Positions 18,627 to 28,435 of a DNA stretch of 64,000 bases are shown here, one piece after another. Positions within the stretch are counted from its first letter, which is position 1; each line of letters begins with the position of its first letter. The stretch is taken from the NCBI GenBank assembly GCA_029834535.1, contig JAQMWT010000466.1, positions 1-64,000 on the forward strand, in the 5' to 3' direction. The notes below the pieces were generated by a model that worked only from the letters and a program-made list of their open reading frames with translations, was not told the origin of the DNA and ran no database searches. Position numbers and translations under genes: made by a program. This DNA is from Chrysophaeum taylorii. Taxonomy: Eukaryota > Sar > Pelagophyceae > Pelagomonadales > Pelagomonadaceae.

Positions 18627-20822
18627 ATGCCCACGTCGTCGTCGTCCGCGTCATGGGTGCGGCTCGCTTCGGCCGGCGAGGGATCGTCGTCGTCGCGCAT
18701 CGAGGTGCACGACGAGGGTCTGAGCGTGCTGTCCGAGGCGGGTGAGCGCGTGGGGCTCGCGAGCTTCGTGAGCGGATGGGCTTCGCGGCGCGAGAGCCTC
18801 GGCGCTCTGGGCGTCAAGGTGCTGGGGTCGTCGAGCGCGGAGCTGCCGCCGAATTCGACGACGGGGTCGAGCTTGTGGGTGCGGGTGGAGCCGGTGTCGA
18901 AGAACAAGGAGGGGACGGTGCTGCTGGCGGAGTGCGCGGGGCTCCTAAACTCTGAGGCGAGTCGAAAGCTGGCGTCGCTGACTCTGCTGGCGTCGTCGGT
19001 GCTGCTTTACGCGAGTCCGTTTGGGGGCGGACGCGAGCTCGGGGCCGTCGAAAGGTGGGGAGCACTCGAGTCGCTCATGTCTCTGGTGAGCTTCGCCGCG
19101 CCGGGGCAGAAGCCGTCGTCGTCGTCGTCGTCGCGAAGCAACGACGGGCCGGACGTCGAGCGCGAGGGCGTGTTCGGGGCGATGCCGGCGCTGGTGTGGG
19201 CGCTCGACGAGGTCAAGGGTCCGCCGGGCAAGGCGGTCGAGGGGCTGCTCGCGACGGAGAGCGGGTTCGACGACGACGCCTCGCGGCGCAACAACGCGAG
19301 GCTGCTGGTGAAATCTGTGTTTCGGACGCGCGAGGCGACTCGGCTCGAGCCGGCGGCGGCGGTCGGGCGGGCCGTCGACCTCGCGCACCCCAAGCTCGCG
19401 CTGGGCCGCGTGTGCTCGGGCGCGATGCTCGCGACCATGCTGCGCACGTGGTGCGACGCTTTGGGCGTCGGGGCCAAGGCGAGCGTCGTCGTCGCGGCGC
19501 GCGCCGCGCTCGACGGCCTGTACGCGCGCAGCCTCGAGGCCGCGCTGTCGGCGCACGCGGCGGCGCTGGCCGGGCGCCGCGTCGACGAGGCCAAGGCGCC
19601 GGATTATGTGGACGACGCGCTCGCCGAGGCGAGCGCCGTCGCCGAGAAGACGCTGGCCGAGGCGACGCGCGCCGCGGCGCCTTCGCCGCGCGGTTCGGGG
19701 CCGGCGCCTCGGCCTCCGGTCGAAGAACTGCGCGCGGCAATCCGCGACAAGGCCGCCGAGGTCGCGGCCGCCAACGCGGCCAAAGCGGCGACCGTGTGCG
19801 ATGCCGCGCTCGCGACGAGCCACGCGGCGCTCCTCGAGACGGCCGACAAGGCCGCGGGATTCCGGCGCGGCGTCTCGGACGACGACTCGGACGACTCGGA
19901 CGACGACGCCGCGCCGACGAGCCGGCGCGGCGAGTTGTGGATCCAGGCCTACAAGGGCCGCCTCGGCGCGCTTCTGGCCGACTACGCGTCGGGAGTCGAG
20001 TGCGCCGACGCGGCCCGCGGCGCCGCGGGCGCCTTCCTTTCGCGCGAGCTCGGAAAGGCCGCGATCGACAGGTGCTCGAGGGCTCTCGCGACCCTCGAAA
20101 GCGAGCGGCGCGGAGTCGTGGAGGCGATGCGCGCGAAGCGCGCGAAAACCGCCGAGCTCGAGGCCGAGCTCGCGGATATCGGCGAGGAGACGCACCGGGC
20201 CATGTCCGAGCACAACAAGGCGCTGATGGGACGCATGGCCGACTCGGAGACTCTGAAAATGGAGCGCGAGGCCGACCTCGCGGCCGTCGACATGGAGGTC
20301 GACTCGGCGCTCCGCAACGCCGAGCGCGTCGACGCGAGGCTCCGCGTCAAGCTCGAAGGTGCCGTCTCCCGAGCATCGGCCCGCCTCGACGACGCGAAAA
20401 TGCTTCGCCGGCGGCACGACGACGTCGCCGCCCTTTTGACCGACGAAGTCCGCAAGGCTCGCGACGCCCTCGTCGACGCGAGGCTCGACGCCCTCCGCGT
20501 GCGCTGCGTCACCCTCGGCCACGAAAAGGCGAACCTCGCCGAACACATGGAACTCCTCGAGGAACATCTCGAGCGTCTCAAGGCCGACCTCGACCACAAG
20601 CACGCCGAGGTCGCCGAGGTCGAGCACCAGTGGTCGCAGACCAAGGCCAAGCTCCCCGCGCTCAAGGCCAAGCACACCGACGCCGAGCACCGCCGATCCC
20701 TCCTCGCCGACCTCTCGAAGCGACTCAAGGCCAAGTGCAAAGACCAGGGTAAGGGCTCCCTCCCCCGACAACTTCTCCACCAACTCGACCCCATGGAGCG
20801 CCAAGCGCTCGACGATCTCTAA
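18627..20822 (+). CDS. GBP/GB1-RHD3-like protein with decayed GTPase motifs
   Basis: 731 residues, one exon. Residues ~25-290 follow the large GTPase domain of guanylate-binding proteins: a GLSVLSE start, FVSGWASRRESLGAL where the P-loop should be, TTGSSLW for the switch region, LLAECAGLL for the DTEGL motif, ASLTLLASSVLLYAS for the following helix, and LVKSVFRTREATRLEP for the region before the helical domain. No GxxxxGK[S/T] is present and the DxxG Asp is Glu-Cys, so GTP binding is unlikely. Residues ~290-731 are helical, with an acidic DDDSDDSDDD insert and a long coiled coil. Related GBPs remodel membranes or scaffold immune complexes; this one is probably a structural or scaffold paralogue. 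Coding GC is high and frames on the other strands are shadows. Confidence 0.75.
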   Translation: MPTSSSSASWVRLASAGEGSSSSRIEVHDEGLSVLSEAGERVGLASFVSGWASRRESLGALGVKVLGSSSAELPPNSTTGSSLWVRVEPVSKNKEGTVLLAECAGLLNSEASRKLASLTLLASSVLLYASPFGGGRELGAVERWGALESLMSLVSFAAPGQKPSSSSSSRSNDGPDVEREGVFGAMPALVWALDEVKGPPGKAVEGLLATESGFDDDASRRNNARLLVKSVFRTREATRLEPAAAVGRAVDLAHPKLALGRVCSGAMLATMLRTWCDALGVGAKASVVVAARAALDGLYARSLEAALSAHAAALAGRRVDEAKAPDYVDDALAEASAVAEKTLAEATRAAAPSPRGSGPAPRPPVEELRAAIRDKAAEVAAANAAKAATVCDAALATSHAALLETADKAAGFRRGVSDDDSDDSDDDAAPTSRRGELWIQAYKGRLGALLADYASGVECADAARGAAGAFLSRELGKAAIDRCSRALATLESERRGVVEAMRAKRAKTAELEAELADIGEETHRAMSEHNKALMGRMADSETLKMEREADLAAVDMEVDSALRNAERVDARLRVKLEGAVSRASARLDDAKMLRRRHDDVAALLTDEVRKARDALVDARLDALRVRCVTLGHEKANLAEHMELLEEHLERLKADLDHKHAEVAEVEHQWSQTKAKLPALKAKHTDAEHRRSLLADLSKRLKAKCKDQGKGSLPRQLLHQLDPMERQALDDL

Positions 20823-21321
20823 AAAAATAACCGGGGTCCTTGTTGTCTGTCCCTACTACTACGACCTCTCCGTGACGGGGCTCCTTCCTTCGCTTTAGGA
20901 GCCAACGGAATTGCTTCTTGCTTTTCCGGCAATTCGAGCAAAAAAAACGATGACGACGACGACGACGACGACGAACCGTGGCTGCGCCCGCTACCGCCCC
21001 GACCCTGGATCTGGCGCTGCGTCGCGCCCCCACCGCCGTCACGCGCCGACGACCGCTCGTCTCGCGCGGACCGTGCCGACTCGCCGCTTAATGCCGCGCT
21101 TCGAAGGTGAGTCCTATCTCCACTCCCTAATGGGCATTCAATATTTTATTCTGCACCCCCTATCTATCACCACCATCTCGCTTATCCTGGAAGGAAGGGT
21201 AGGAAGGAAGGAAGGAAGGAATGAATGAATGGTACCCCCCCTCCTACTCGAGCCGCATCATCCCCACCACCACCACCACCACCACCACCACCACTCTGGG
21301 GGGTCGGTCTTAACCCTAAGA

Positions 21322-21354
<33 letters not shown>
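20823..21354. other. Convergent intergenic region with trinucleotide and tetranucleotide arrays
   Basis: Holds the 3' region of the GBP-like gene, a GAC array at 20950-20973, a strong splice-donor-like GAAGGTGAGT at about 21106, a GGAA array at 21189-21220, a CAC array at 21264-21292 and a CTG array at 21329-21355. A small exon at 20950-21110 on the plus strand is possible but not supported further. Confidence 0.5.
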
Positions 21355-21356
<2 letters not shown>

Positions 21357-22029
21357 AATCGTCCGCCGCCGGTAACTTCTTGATGGCGGGAGAAGCGCAA
21401 AAGTCAGCGGGGGGCTCGGGGAACGGCGCGGTATAAGTCGCAAACGCAGCGCGCCAGACGTCCAGACCGCCAACGTCCGCGAATAAAAAACCCTGGCTTT
21501 CGGCGAAAAGACCCCCCCGTCCGAGCGCGCGGCCCACGTCTCGCTCGAGCATCTTCTCGACCGGCGCACGGAACATCTCGGCGACCGTCGAGCCATAGAC
21601 GAGCTCCGCAGTAGCGCACAACGACCTGCGTCCGTGAGCCTTGTCGTGCACGTTTTCTTCGGCATACTTCTTTCTCGCGTCGGTTCGCGAGAACGTCGAC
21701 CCTATCAAACCCGCCGCCGTGCTCACGAACGCTCGCCAGTCCCAGTCCTTGGGCACTACCTTGTGCCGCACCGCGAGCTTGCAAAACACCACAAACTCAG
21801 ACACGATGTTCAAGGCCAGGTTCCCCTCCCTCCGGACCCCGCGCTTCTCGCCCCCACCGAACGTGAACACGTCATCGACCCGCAGACGGTAGCAGTCCGC
21901 AAGCCACTCGTATGGCTTCTCGCCGGACGCCCACGCCGCCGGACCGGAATTTGAAGATCCGCTCGTCACGACGCCCTCGAACGGCTCCTCCTCCTCATCG
22001 AACTTGTCCCACTTCGAGTAGTCCACCAT
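21355..22029 (-). CDS. Conserved-looking hypothetical protein (possible MYND-protein relative)
   Basis: 224 residues beginning MVDYSKWDKFDEEEE, then a soluble all-helical-looking core (NLALNIVSEFVVFCKLAVRHKVVPKDWDWRAF is the most distinctive part, with SLCATAELVYG later). Similar DWDWRAF stretches occur, as I recall, in algal proteins annotated as MYND-finger proteins, but no MYND zinc ligands are present here. The stop sits directly on the CTG array, so the last residues (PAADD) may come from repeat expansion. No function can be given. Confidence 0.65.
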
Positions 22030-22516
22030 CCTTGCCCTACTACTTCGGTGGTGGGAAGCTTCATCTTCTTCATCGCGTCTATGTACGCCGTCTTGCCACG
22101 AGAAACGCTTCGTGTTTTATGCTGCCCTCGGCGGCAACACAGCATCACATAAAGTCCGGCGGTTCGTTCTTGGCTTGTCCACGACCCCATCGTTCTCTAT
22201 GTGACGCAACCTCCGCGGCTGCATCGGAGGAGCAATTTCGTCGCCGCCGGCGGCTAACACCGCATTTGTGATCGATCATTGAAGGGTCGGAAATTTTACA
22301 ATGGTCAGCACCACCAAGAGTGACTTGAACAACAAAACGCACAATGCCGCCGCCGCCGCGCGGCGATACGCGGGGCGGCGTTCCAAATAGCACGCGTCAA
22401 AAACGACGGCCAATTATTCGCATTGTCCGTACCGCGGCCAGCTTCGACTTGATCCGAATCTCATGGTTGCTAGCGAAGAAGAAATAACGACTGATGAATC
22501 TGCGCCATTACAAGCT
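22030..22516. other. Intergenic region, no supported gene
   Basis: Short frames only, on both strands, with no recognisable domain. The first part probably holds the promoter of the minus-strand gene that ends at 21355. Confidence 0.4.
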
Positions 22517-23893
22517 TTACCAGAGCCCTACCAATTTCAAGATAATATCCGAACGCGGTTTCTCCACGTCCGCATCTCGGCAGACCCGTGCGAACGGAGC
22601 ATCTTGGCTCGCATCATCTGAAAAATAAGGCCGGAACAGGCTCTCCACGCGCGCCTTTGTTTGTTGCTCAATAGTAAGGAACCCGCATTCGACATGTTCG
22701 TTCAAACGGCCGCCGGAAGACCATGAATTCAGCTCCGCGGAACGCGCTTCCGATGATGTGTTTTTTCGCGCGTACTGGTGGTACCATAGGGCCATTGGTA
22801 GAACTTACGGCAGAGCCTACGATCCACCGCGACGAGTAATGGCACGCAAGGATCCGCTTTTGTCACACAGGCTCCGCGAGCCGCTCTGGAAGAACCTCTG
22901 AAGCGACTTGTCTGCCGGCCGTTTGGTCTCCACGTAGGCACCAGACTGGTGGGCATCAAGGGAATCGGACGGGTGAGCTTCGTGGAAGTCAGGGTACGTG
23001 AATTGGTGTGCCTCGAGAAAGTCGGGCGTGGCGACGGGCGCGTCGAACTGGTTCACCTCGAGAAACTTTGGGTCAGCGCCCCCTTCTCGGTGCCCGCCCA
23101 CATTGGTGCCATGGCGAGCGGCATCAGCTTCGGGGGGTGGCGCACCCGACGATTGCCCAGTTCTCGAACCGGTGAGTGTGCGCGAAAAATGTTGTCTCTC
23201 ACGATACGAAGCGATCAACTACTACTGGCGGGAGAAGGCACCTCCTTTTCCCGATTTTCAACGCGAAGCGCGATCTCGGGGTGGTTCTTGCTTATTTCGC
23301 CCGTTCTGGTGACCGGTATCACATCAATAAGCGCGACATTCCCCGCCCAAGTCTCCCGTTTGTTTGCGACACCGGTGAAGGACGCTGTCGCGTTACAGAA
23401 CGCGCCGCAGTGCTGCCACTCGCACGTTGCGTATCACACGTGGTCGTCGTTTCCGCGTGTTTGGCGAGTACCCGCACTGCCGCATGAACTCGCACTACCT
23501 GCACAACAATAAGTTCGCCCTCTTGGAGACAGTCTATTTATGCGGTTTCTCGTCGGATCGTGCCGGGCCAGTGTTTTGGACAACGATTCTTCTTCCAGCC
23601 TTCCGAGCATTTCCATCACGTAGCTGTCGGCAGATGTGAGCTCGCATCGAAAGCGCGAAGTGGCATTCGGCACGATGTCATAACGCAGCGGCACCACACT
23701 ACCCAGCGCACCGACATCGTCGTCGGCAGGCCCATCCTCGCGGACACCTGCACCAGCTGCGATGTTGAGACAGGCCTCTTTTAACACGCGAAGATTCGGG
23801 TTGTAGGGCGGCGCGCGAGTTGGGTTCGCGAGTGCGCGCGCCAAAGCGTGTCGTAGCTCGTCGTCCTCGACCCAGTCGGTGACATTTCCCCAC
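22517..23893 (-). CDS. Candidate multi-exon gene, unknown function
   Basis: Three blocks on the minus strand look coding. The first, 23844 to about 23480, reads NPNLRVLKEACLNIAAG and SYVMEMLGRLEEESLSKTLA. The second, about 23440-23225, reads CEWQHCGAFCNATASFTG and GEISKNHPEIALRVEN. The third, about 22830-22517, contains an intron-like GTAAGT...CAG of ~35 nt at 22816-22782, after which YARKNTSSEARS runs in frame to the stop. Between the second and third lies a stretch with a degenerate repeated peptide (FLEVNQF, FLEAHQF, FHEAHP). The splice pattern is not resolved. The Cys/His spacing of the second block could be a zinc finger. Short introns elsewhere in the window make this plausible. Confidence 0.35.
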
Positions 23894-24129
23894 GCCCTTC
23901 AGCGTGTTCTGTGTTGTGCACTACAAGACATCACCAAAAGGTGGAGCTCCTTGCTAAAAACAGGAGACTGCTCGACGTTTTCGTACACGTCGTGCGCTAT
24001 CGGCTTCCAGCGGTCGTGTGATGCGGCGAGAGGCCCATTTTGTTGACACAAACAAACAACTGTTATATTTTATGCACCACGGCCCTTAACCTTTTTTGAG
24101 TTTACTTCTAAACCCTAGTTAGCGCCGAA

Positions 24130-25263
24130 ATGCATAAGTTGACGAATATGGAGGCGCAGCGCGTCATCGCAGTCTTGGAGGACACGGTGAACCGGTTGTC
24201 GGACCTGACGTTGGTTCCGACGAAAGCCGATCCCGAGTTGCTGGAAGAGATTGCCACGTTGGGTGATTCGTCGCTGACTTCGGCGATGAAGGAGCAGTGG
24301 GAACTGGAGGAAAGGTACGAGATGGCAAAGAAGAGCGCGGCGTTGGACATGGGACAATCCCCCGAGGAGGTCAAGGAGCAGTTGATGAAGTCGACGCGCG
24401 CACTGTGCCGGCAGCTGTCGAAAAACGAAGCGGCGATGGAGATATTGAAGCGACGCGGGACGAAGCCGAGCGAACAATTGGCCAATTTCCAGGCGTGTTT
24501 GTCCGAGTTGACGGCGATCACCTTCCGAAAGCTCTCGACGACGGTGGAGGAGGAACAAGCCAACAAGAGAATGTTGCACGAACTGACGGAAAAGGAGCGG
24601 CGAGCGTCCGAGGAAGCCGCGGCGCTCCAGCAAACGCTCGAGCAGCAGAGGGCCGAGAGGGACCGCGAGGTGTCGGCGCAGGAGCAGATGCTGGCGAAAT
24701 TGAGGGCGGAACTGGACGAAGTCACAAGAACCAACGACGCCAAGATGGCGTCCTTCCGGGAACAGACGGAGGCGCAGTTCGCTCAGGCAGAGGCCGACCA
24801 CAAAGCGAAGATGTGTAAGCTCGACGAGAGTATAGCCGACCTCGAGACGAAGTTAGAGGAGGACAGCCAGGCGCACCGCGATGCCGAGGCGGCGCTGCGA
24901 AAGAAAAAAGAGCGTGCGGAAGCCGAGCTCAACGCGCAAATCGAAAAGTATAACCGCGACATCGACGATATCAAGCGCCAAACCGAGGAAATCGAGGCCA
25001 AGATGGCGGCCGAGGAAGAAGAGCTTCGGGTGCTTGAGGAGCATTTCGCCAAGGTCGACGCCAACGAGAAGCGTAAGAACGACGAGGAGGCGCTGCTCGA
25101 CGCGTTCAGGGCAAGGGTCAAGCAAGCCGAGCAGGTCCTTGACGACGCCGCGACCAACGTGCAAAAGATTGTCAGAGGCAGGCAGCTCCGCGCCTTTATT
25201 AAGCAGCTCATGAGCAAGAAAGGCAAAAAAGGAAGCAAAAAGGGCGGCAAGAAAAAGAAGTAG
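24130..25263 (+). CDS. DRC10: Dynein regulatory complex subunit 10 (IQCD-like)
   Basis: 377 residues, almost entirely coiled coil. The N-terminal AQRVIAVLEDTVNRLSDLTLVP fits the start of DRC10/IQCD proteins; the coil runs from ~75 to 330 (EEEQANKRMLHELTEKERRA, DIDDIKRQTEEIEAK). Residues ~340-362 hold an IQ motif (VQKIVRGRQLRAFIKQ) for calmodulin or a similar light chain, followed by a Lys/Gly tail. DRC10 is part of the nexin-dynein regulatory complex between outer doublets of motile axonemes and helps set dynein activity. Its presence indicates a motile flagellated stage. The start codon follows an AAACCCTA element at 24110. A second Met lies at codon 7. Confidence 0.75.
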   Translation: MHKLTNMEAQRVIAVLEDTVNRLSDLTLVPTKADPELLEEIATLGDSSLTSAMKEQWELEERYEMAKKSAALDMGQSPEEVKEQLMKSTRALCRQLSKNEAAMEILKRRGTKPSEQLANFQACLSELTAITFRKLSTTVEEEQANKRMLHELTEKERRASEEAAALQQTLEQQRAERDREVSAQEQMLAKLRAELDEVTRTNDAKMASFREQTEAQFAQAEADHKAKMCKLDESIADLETKLEEDSQAHRDAEAALRKKKERAEAELNAQIEKYNRDIDDIKRQTEEIEAKMAAEEEELRVLEEHFAKVDANEKRKNDEEALLDAFRARVKQAEQVLDDAATNVQKIVRGRQLRAFIKQLMSKKGKKGSKKGGKKKK

Positions 25264-25359
25264 GAGCCTTGGGCCCGCCCTCCAGGCGTCGAGCTGCTCC
25301 GCGCGTTGCTCGCGCTTCCTCGCTCCTCTAGGAACCCTCTATCTATATACACGTCGGCA

Positions 25360-27021
25360 TCACAATATTAGCTTCGTCTGTCTGTCTTCTAGGGATAGTG
25401 GTCGCGACCGAACTGTACTACTACGCGCCCGTCGAGCGATGGCGTAACCAGTCTCGTAGTCGAGGCAGCGCTCGAGGGCACTGCGGCGGTACTCCTCGCT
25501 CTGGTTCATGGCGCGCTGGCGCAGGTGCATGAGCTTGGCACTGTTGACGCGGGCGGCTTTCTTCCTATCCCGGAGCACTCGGTCTTGGTGGGCGAGCATC
25601 TCGGCACGATTAATGACGGCGGCGACATCTTGGCGCACGGGCGACTTTGGTCGCTCGCCGTCTTGGACGCGGTCCTCGTCCTTAGTGCGGCCGAGGACGA
25701 CGTACGTGTTTGAGAAGGAGGAGTCCTCATCCTCGAGCTGCTGCTGCTGCTGCTTTGACGGCTCGGGCGGGTCCTCGCGGTCGGAGGCGACGCGAAGGAG
25801 GGTATCGATGGCCTTTAACCTTACGGCTTCGAGATTGTTGCTACGCGCTATCGTCTGGCCGTTGTCGTCTCCGAGGCCCGAGAGCGTGCGTTGCTTCAGG
25901 GCCTCGACGACGGTATCTCGGCACTCGACAATTTTGCGCATGCCGCAGCCAGGCTTGTTGAGGAGCGCCTTGTTGACCTCGGCGACGACGGCGAGCAGCA
26001 CCGCGCGCTGGATCGTCGCCGAACGACCGGCCGCGGCAGCGAGAAGCTGGATGCAGCGCCCGGCAACCTTGTGCGCGAGACCTTGCTTGGGCGGGTGACG
26101 CCAGACGGGCAGCGCCGGGTCATCGCCCGAGAACCACGGCAGACGGACGCGGGACTCGCAGAGTGCTTTGATGGCATATTCGTCGAGCGGCTCGAGCAGC
26201 GCCTCCTCGTCGAGGACGGGCCGCGAGACGTAGACATCGAAGGTGTCGCCCTGCGACGCGAGTCTGAGACGCACCACTGTAATCGCGGTGCCGCCGGTCG
26301 CCACCAAGTCGCCAACTCGCGCGCAGCAGAGGTACGACGGTGTCGCTCTATGATCGTCGGTATCGTCGCCAGCCACGGCACCTACGGCGACGATCGAGGC
26401 GACGATCGACGCCTCCACCTTTCGCCCGCTCGTCGTCTGCACCGTCGTATCGCCGCGCCACAGCTCAGATTCGCGTTTGGGAGGAGGAGGTGGCGTGTCA
26501 GCGGGCGCCGGAGCCGTCGTCGGCGGTACCGTTAATCGAAGGCACTCGCAGAGCTCGACCGCAAACTCAGCATCGAGCGGATCAGGGAGCGTGCGGATTT
26601 CCATCAGAAGTTCGCGATCCTTGACGCCCTCGGGAAGGGGCGGCGCGGCCGGCGCGACGGTGGCGATGCCCGCGCCCTCGCCGACCACGAGCCAATCGTC
26701 TCGTCGCTTCGCAGTGCCGGAAGCGAGGGCCCGGCCTTGCGCCGCCGCGTCGCCCGCGAGCACCGTGGTCACCACGGCCCCCAGGACACGCCGAATGACG
26801 CCGCGATCCTGCGTCGTTGCGACGTTCCACACCAAGCTCAGCTCGCCCCCTCCGAACGACGGTGCTGTCATGCCGCGCTTCTTCATCGCCCGTGCCACCT
26901 TGAGCGCGCACACCGCTTTGTCAAACAGCAAGTCGTCATTTTCGTTCGAACGTGCTGCCCGCACGAGATGACGCCACGCGCTCTCCATACCAATAGCCTT
27001 CTTCTGCTTCTTCTTCGACAT
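25360..27021 (-). CDS. Hypothetical protein, 553 residues
   Basis: A long single-exon frame starting MSKKKQKKAIGMESAWRHL. It reads as a soluble alpha/beta protein with a Lys-rich start, a Pro-rich linker near residue 170 (APADTPPPPPKRE), a middle part with LVATGGTAITVVRLRLAS and RPVLDEEALLEPLDEYAI, and a helical C-terminus rich in Arg (LRQRAMNQSEEYRRSALERC). A Gln run lies near residue 425. No family is recognised. It is convergent with DRC10 (96 bp apart) and codirectional with the small gene at 27139-27771. Confidence 0.75.
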   Translation of the reverse strand: MSKKKQKKAIGMESAWRHLVRAARSNENDDLLFDKAVCALKVARAMKKRGMTAPSFGGGELSLVWNVATTQDRGVIRRVLGAVVTTVLAGDAAAQGRALASGTAKRRDDWLVVGEGAGIATVAPAAPPLPEGVKDRELLMEIRTLPDPLDAEFAVELCECLRLTVPPTTAPAPADTPPPPPKRESELWRGDTTVQTTSGRKVEASIVASIVAVGAVAGDDTDDHRATPSYLCCARVGDLVATGGTAITVVRLRLASQGDTFDVYVSRPVLDEEALLEPLDEYAIKALCESRVRLPWFSGDDPALPVWRHPPKQGLAHKVAGRCIQLLAAAAGRSATIQRAVLLAVVAEVNKALLNKPGCGMRKIVECRDTVVEALKQRTLSGLGDDNGQTIARSNNLEAVRLKAIDTLLRVASDREDPPEPSKQQQQQLEDEDSSFSNTYVVLGRTKDEDRVQDGERPKSPVRQDVAAVINRAEMLAHQDRVLRDRKKAARVNSAKLMHLRQRAMNQSEEYRRSALERCLDYETGYAIARRARSSTVRSRPLSLEDRQTKLIL

Positions 27022-27138
27022 CTTGGTGTTAAACGGTGCCCCTCCTACTAAGTCTTATTCGGGGGGGTGGGTGTTTCCATCCATCCACCGCGTGGCAGTC
27101 ATACCCTCTTTACACAGGAGGGGTCTCGTCTCGTCTCG

Positions 27139-27771
27139 TCAAACCGAGGTCTTCTCCTCCTTGGCCTGGATCGCGGCCACTGCTTTGGAAGCGACGTCTT
27201 GCGAACGGGCCTTGGCGTCTTCGACCTTGCCCTTGACGTAGAGCATTTTGATCGCGTCTTCTTCGGGCGCCGAGATTGTCGGCGGGCCGGGGATATCCCC
27301 CTTGAGTACATCTATCGCAAGCTTGAGGGTGTCAAGACGCTCCTTGTAGGAGACGAGAAGGGTCCCGAGCTCGATCTTCTGGTCGTCTCCGACGATGGTG
27401 GATGCGGTGTCGGCGAGGACGTCCTCGATCTGCGCGATCGCTTGCTCGTACTGTGCCATTGTGTCGGCGACTTGCGCCTTTGTTACGGCGTCCGACCTGT
27501 GTCGGCGTTATCGCCGCAGAAACTTCACGCGCTGGTGCTTGCTGCACGCTCGACCGGATGTTCGCCTTGGCAGTGAGGTACTTTTCCATAGGCGGCCTGC
27601 GCCCGACGCTTTGTCAGTCGCGAGCTCGACCACGGCGTTGCGAGCTCACCCTCCATCGGCCAGCAGCTGCTTGCCGGCCAGAGCGGTGTTCGCGCGTCTG
27701 CACACGGATCACGCCGACACATTCTCCACCTACTCTTTGGCAGCCGTCGCGGCCTTGTTTAAGAAATCCAT
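27139..27771 (-). CDS. Small hypothetical protein encoded by four exons
   Basis: Proposed exons 27771-27734, 27697-27650, 27596-27555 and 27496-27139, giving 161 residues. Introns are 36, 53 and 58 nt, all GT-AG; the first begins GTAGGT and the second GTGAGC with a CTGAC branch-like site. The exon sum is a multiple of three and joins MDFLNKAATAAKE to a helical, Ala/Lys-rich protein (MAQYEQAIAQIEDVLADT). The third intron has a weak GTCGAG donor, so its borders are the least sure. The 36-nt intron is very short for spliceosomal splicing. No family is recognised. Confidence 0.6.
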
Positions 27772-28020
27772 TGTGATATTTTTCGTCGTCGGCAACGTTC
27801 GCGAGCAAAATTCCTCAATGCAATGGCGGAGAGAACTCCCTAGGGAGGGCTTCCCTAAAGGAGCTAAAGTCTAGTAAAGAGGCCCCTGACTCCCCACATT
27901 GTCGCGCCCGAGGGGGCTCCTACCTACGACTCTGCCGAGCGAGTGGGGGAGATGGAACGGAGGGGAGCTGTCATTAGCGTTATCAAGTCGAATCTAGGTA
28001 AGTTAACATGAGCAAAACGT

Positions 28021-28329
28021 GCAGAGCATTTAGCATGCAGTGGTAAGTCACCTGGGAACCATCCCGTCTCATCATGAACGTCTGGAAGTTTTTGATTCGG
28101 GGAATGAAAGGTATGTTCCCTATATCCTGAGAACATGACAGGCGGCATCTAGAACTACACGAGTAAGGTTAAGTGTATAGCGCTACTTACCTCGGGGCGC
28201 GCTAGACCATGATGATGAGCTTGAGCACAAATCAGAGGACAAATTGACTGTGTAGAAAGGAAGAAGAAGGGTAAGGAAGAGATCACGTTCTCAACGGACG
28301 GATAAGGGTTAGGGGCAGCAGATTTCTCT
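28021..28329 (-). repeat. Terminal repeat (3' LTR) of the copia-type element
   Basis: About 309 bp, roughly 95% identical to 43633-43948 apart from two small indels. The aligned ends read GCAGAGCATT and TTTCTCT on the plus strand, so the usual TG...CA ends are not obvious. No exact target duplication was found. Confidence 0.85.
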
Positions 28330-28435
28330 GCACCCCCTCGAGGTGTCTTAAGCGCAAGGTGCGACTATAGAACATCTCTTGAGAAAGATGATGAAGGAAA
28401 GAAAAAGGAGTATACAGCCTTGATGGTCGCAGAGG

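Noticed and set aside
18945-20804. Long minus-strand frame opposite the GBP-like gene
   Set aside because: Arg/Val-rich shadow of a GC-rich coding region; no domain, and the plus strand has clear homology.
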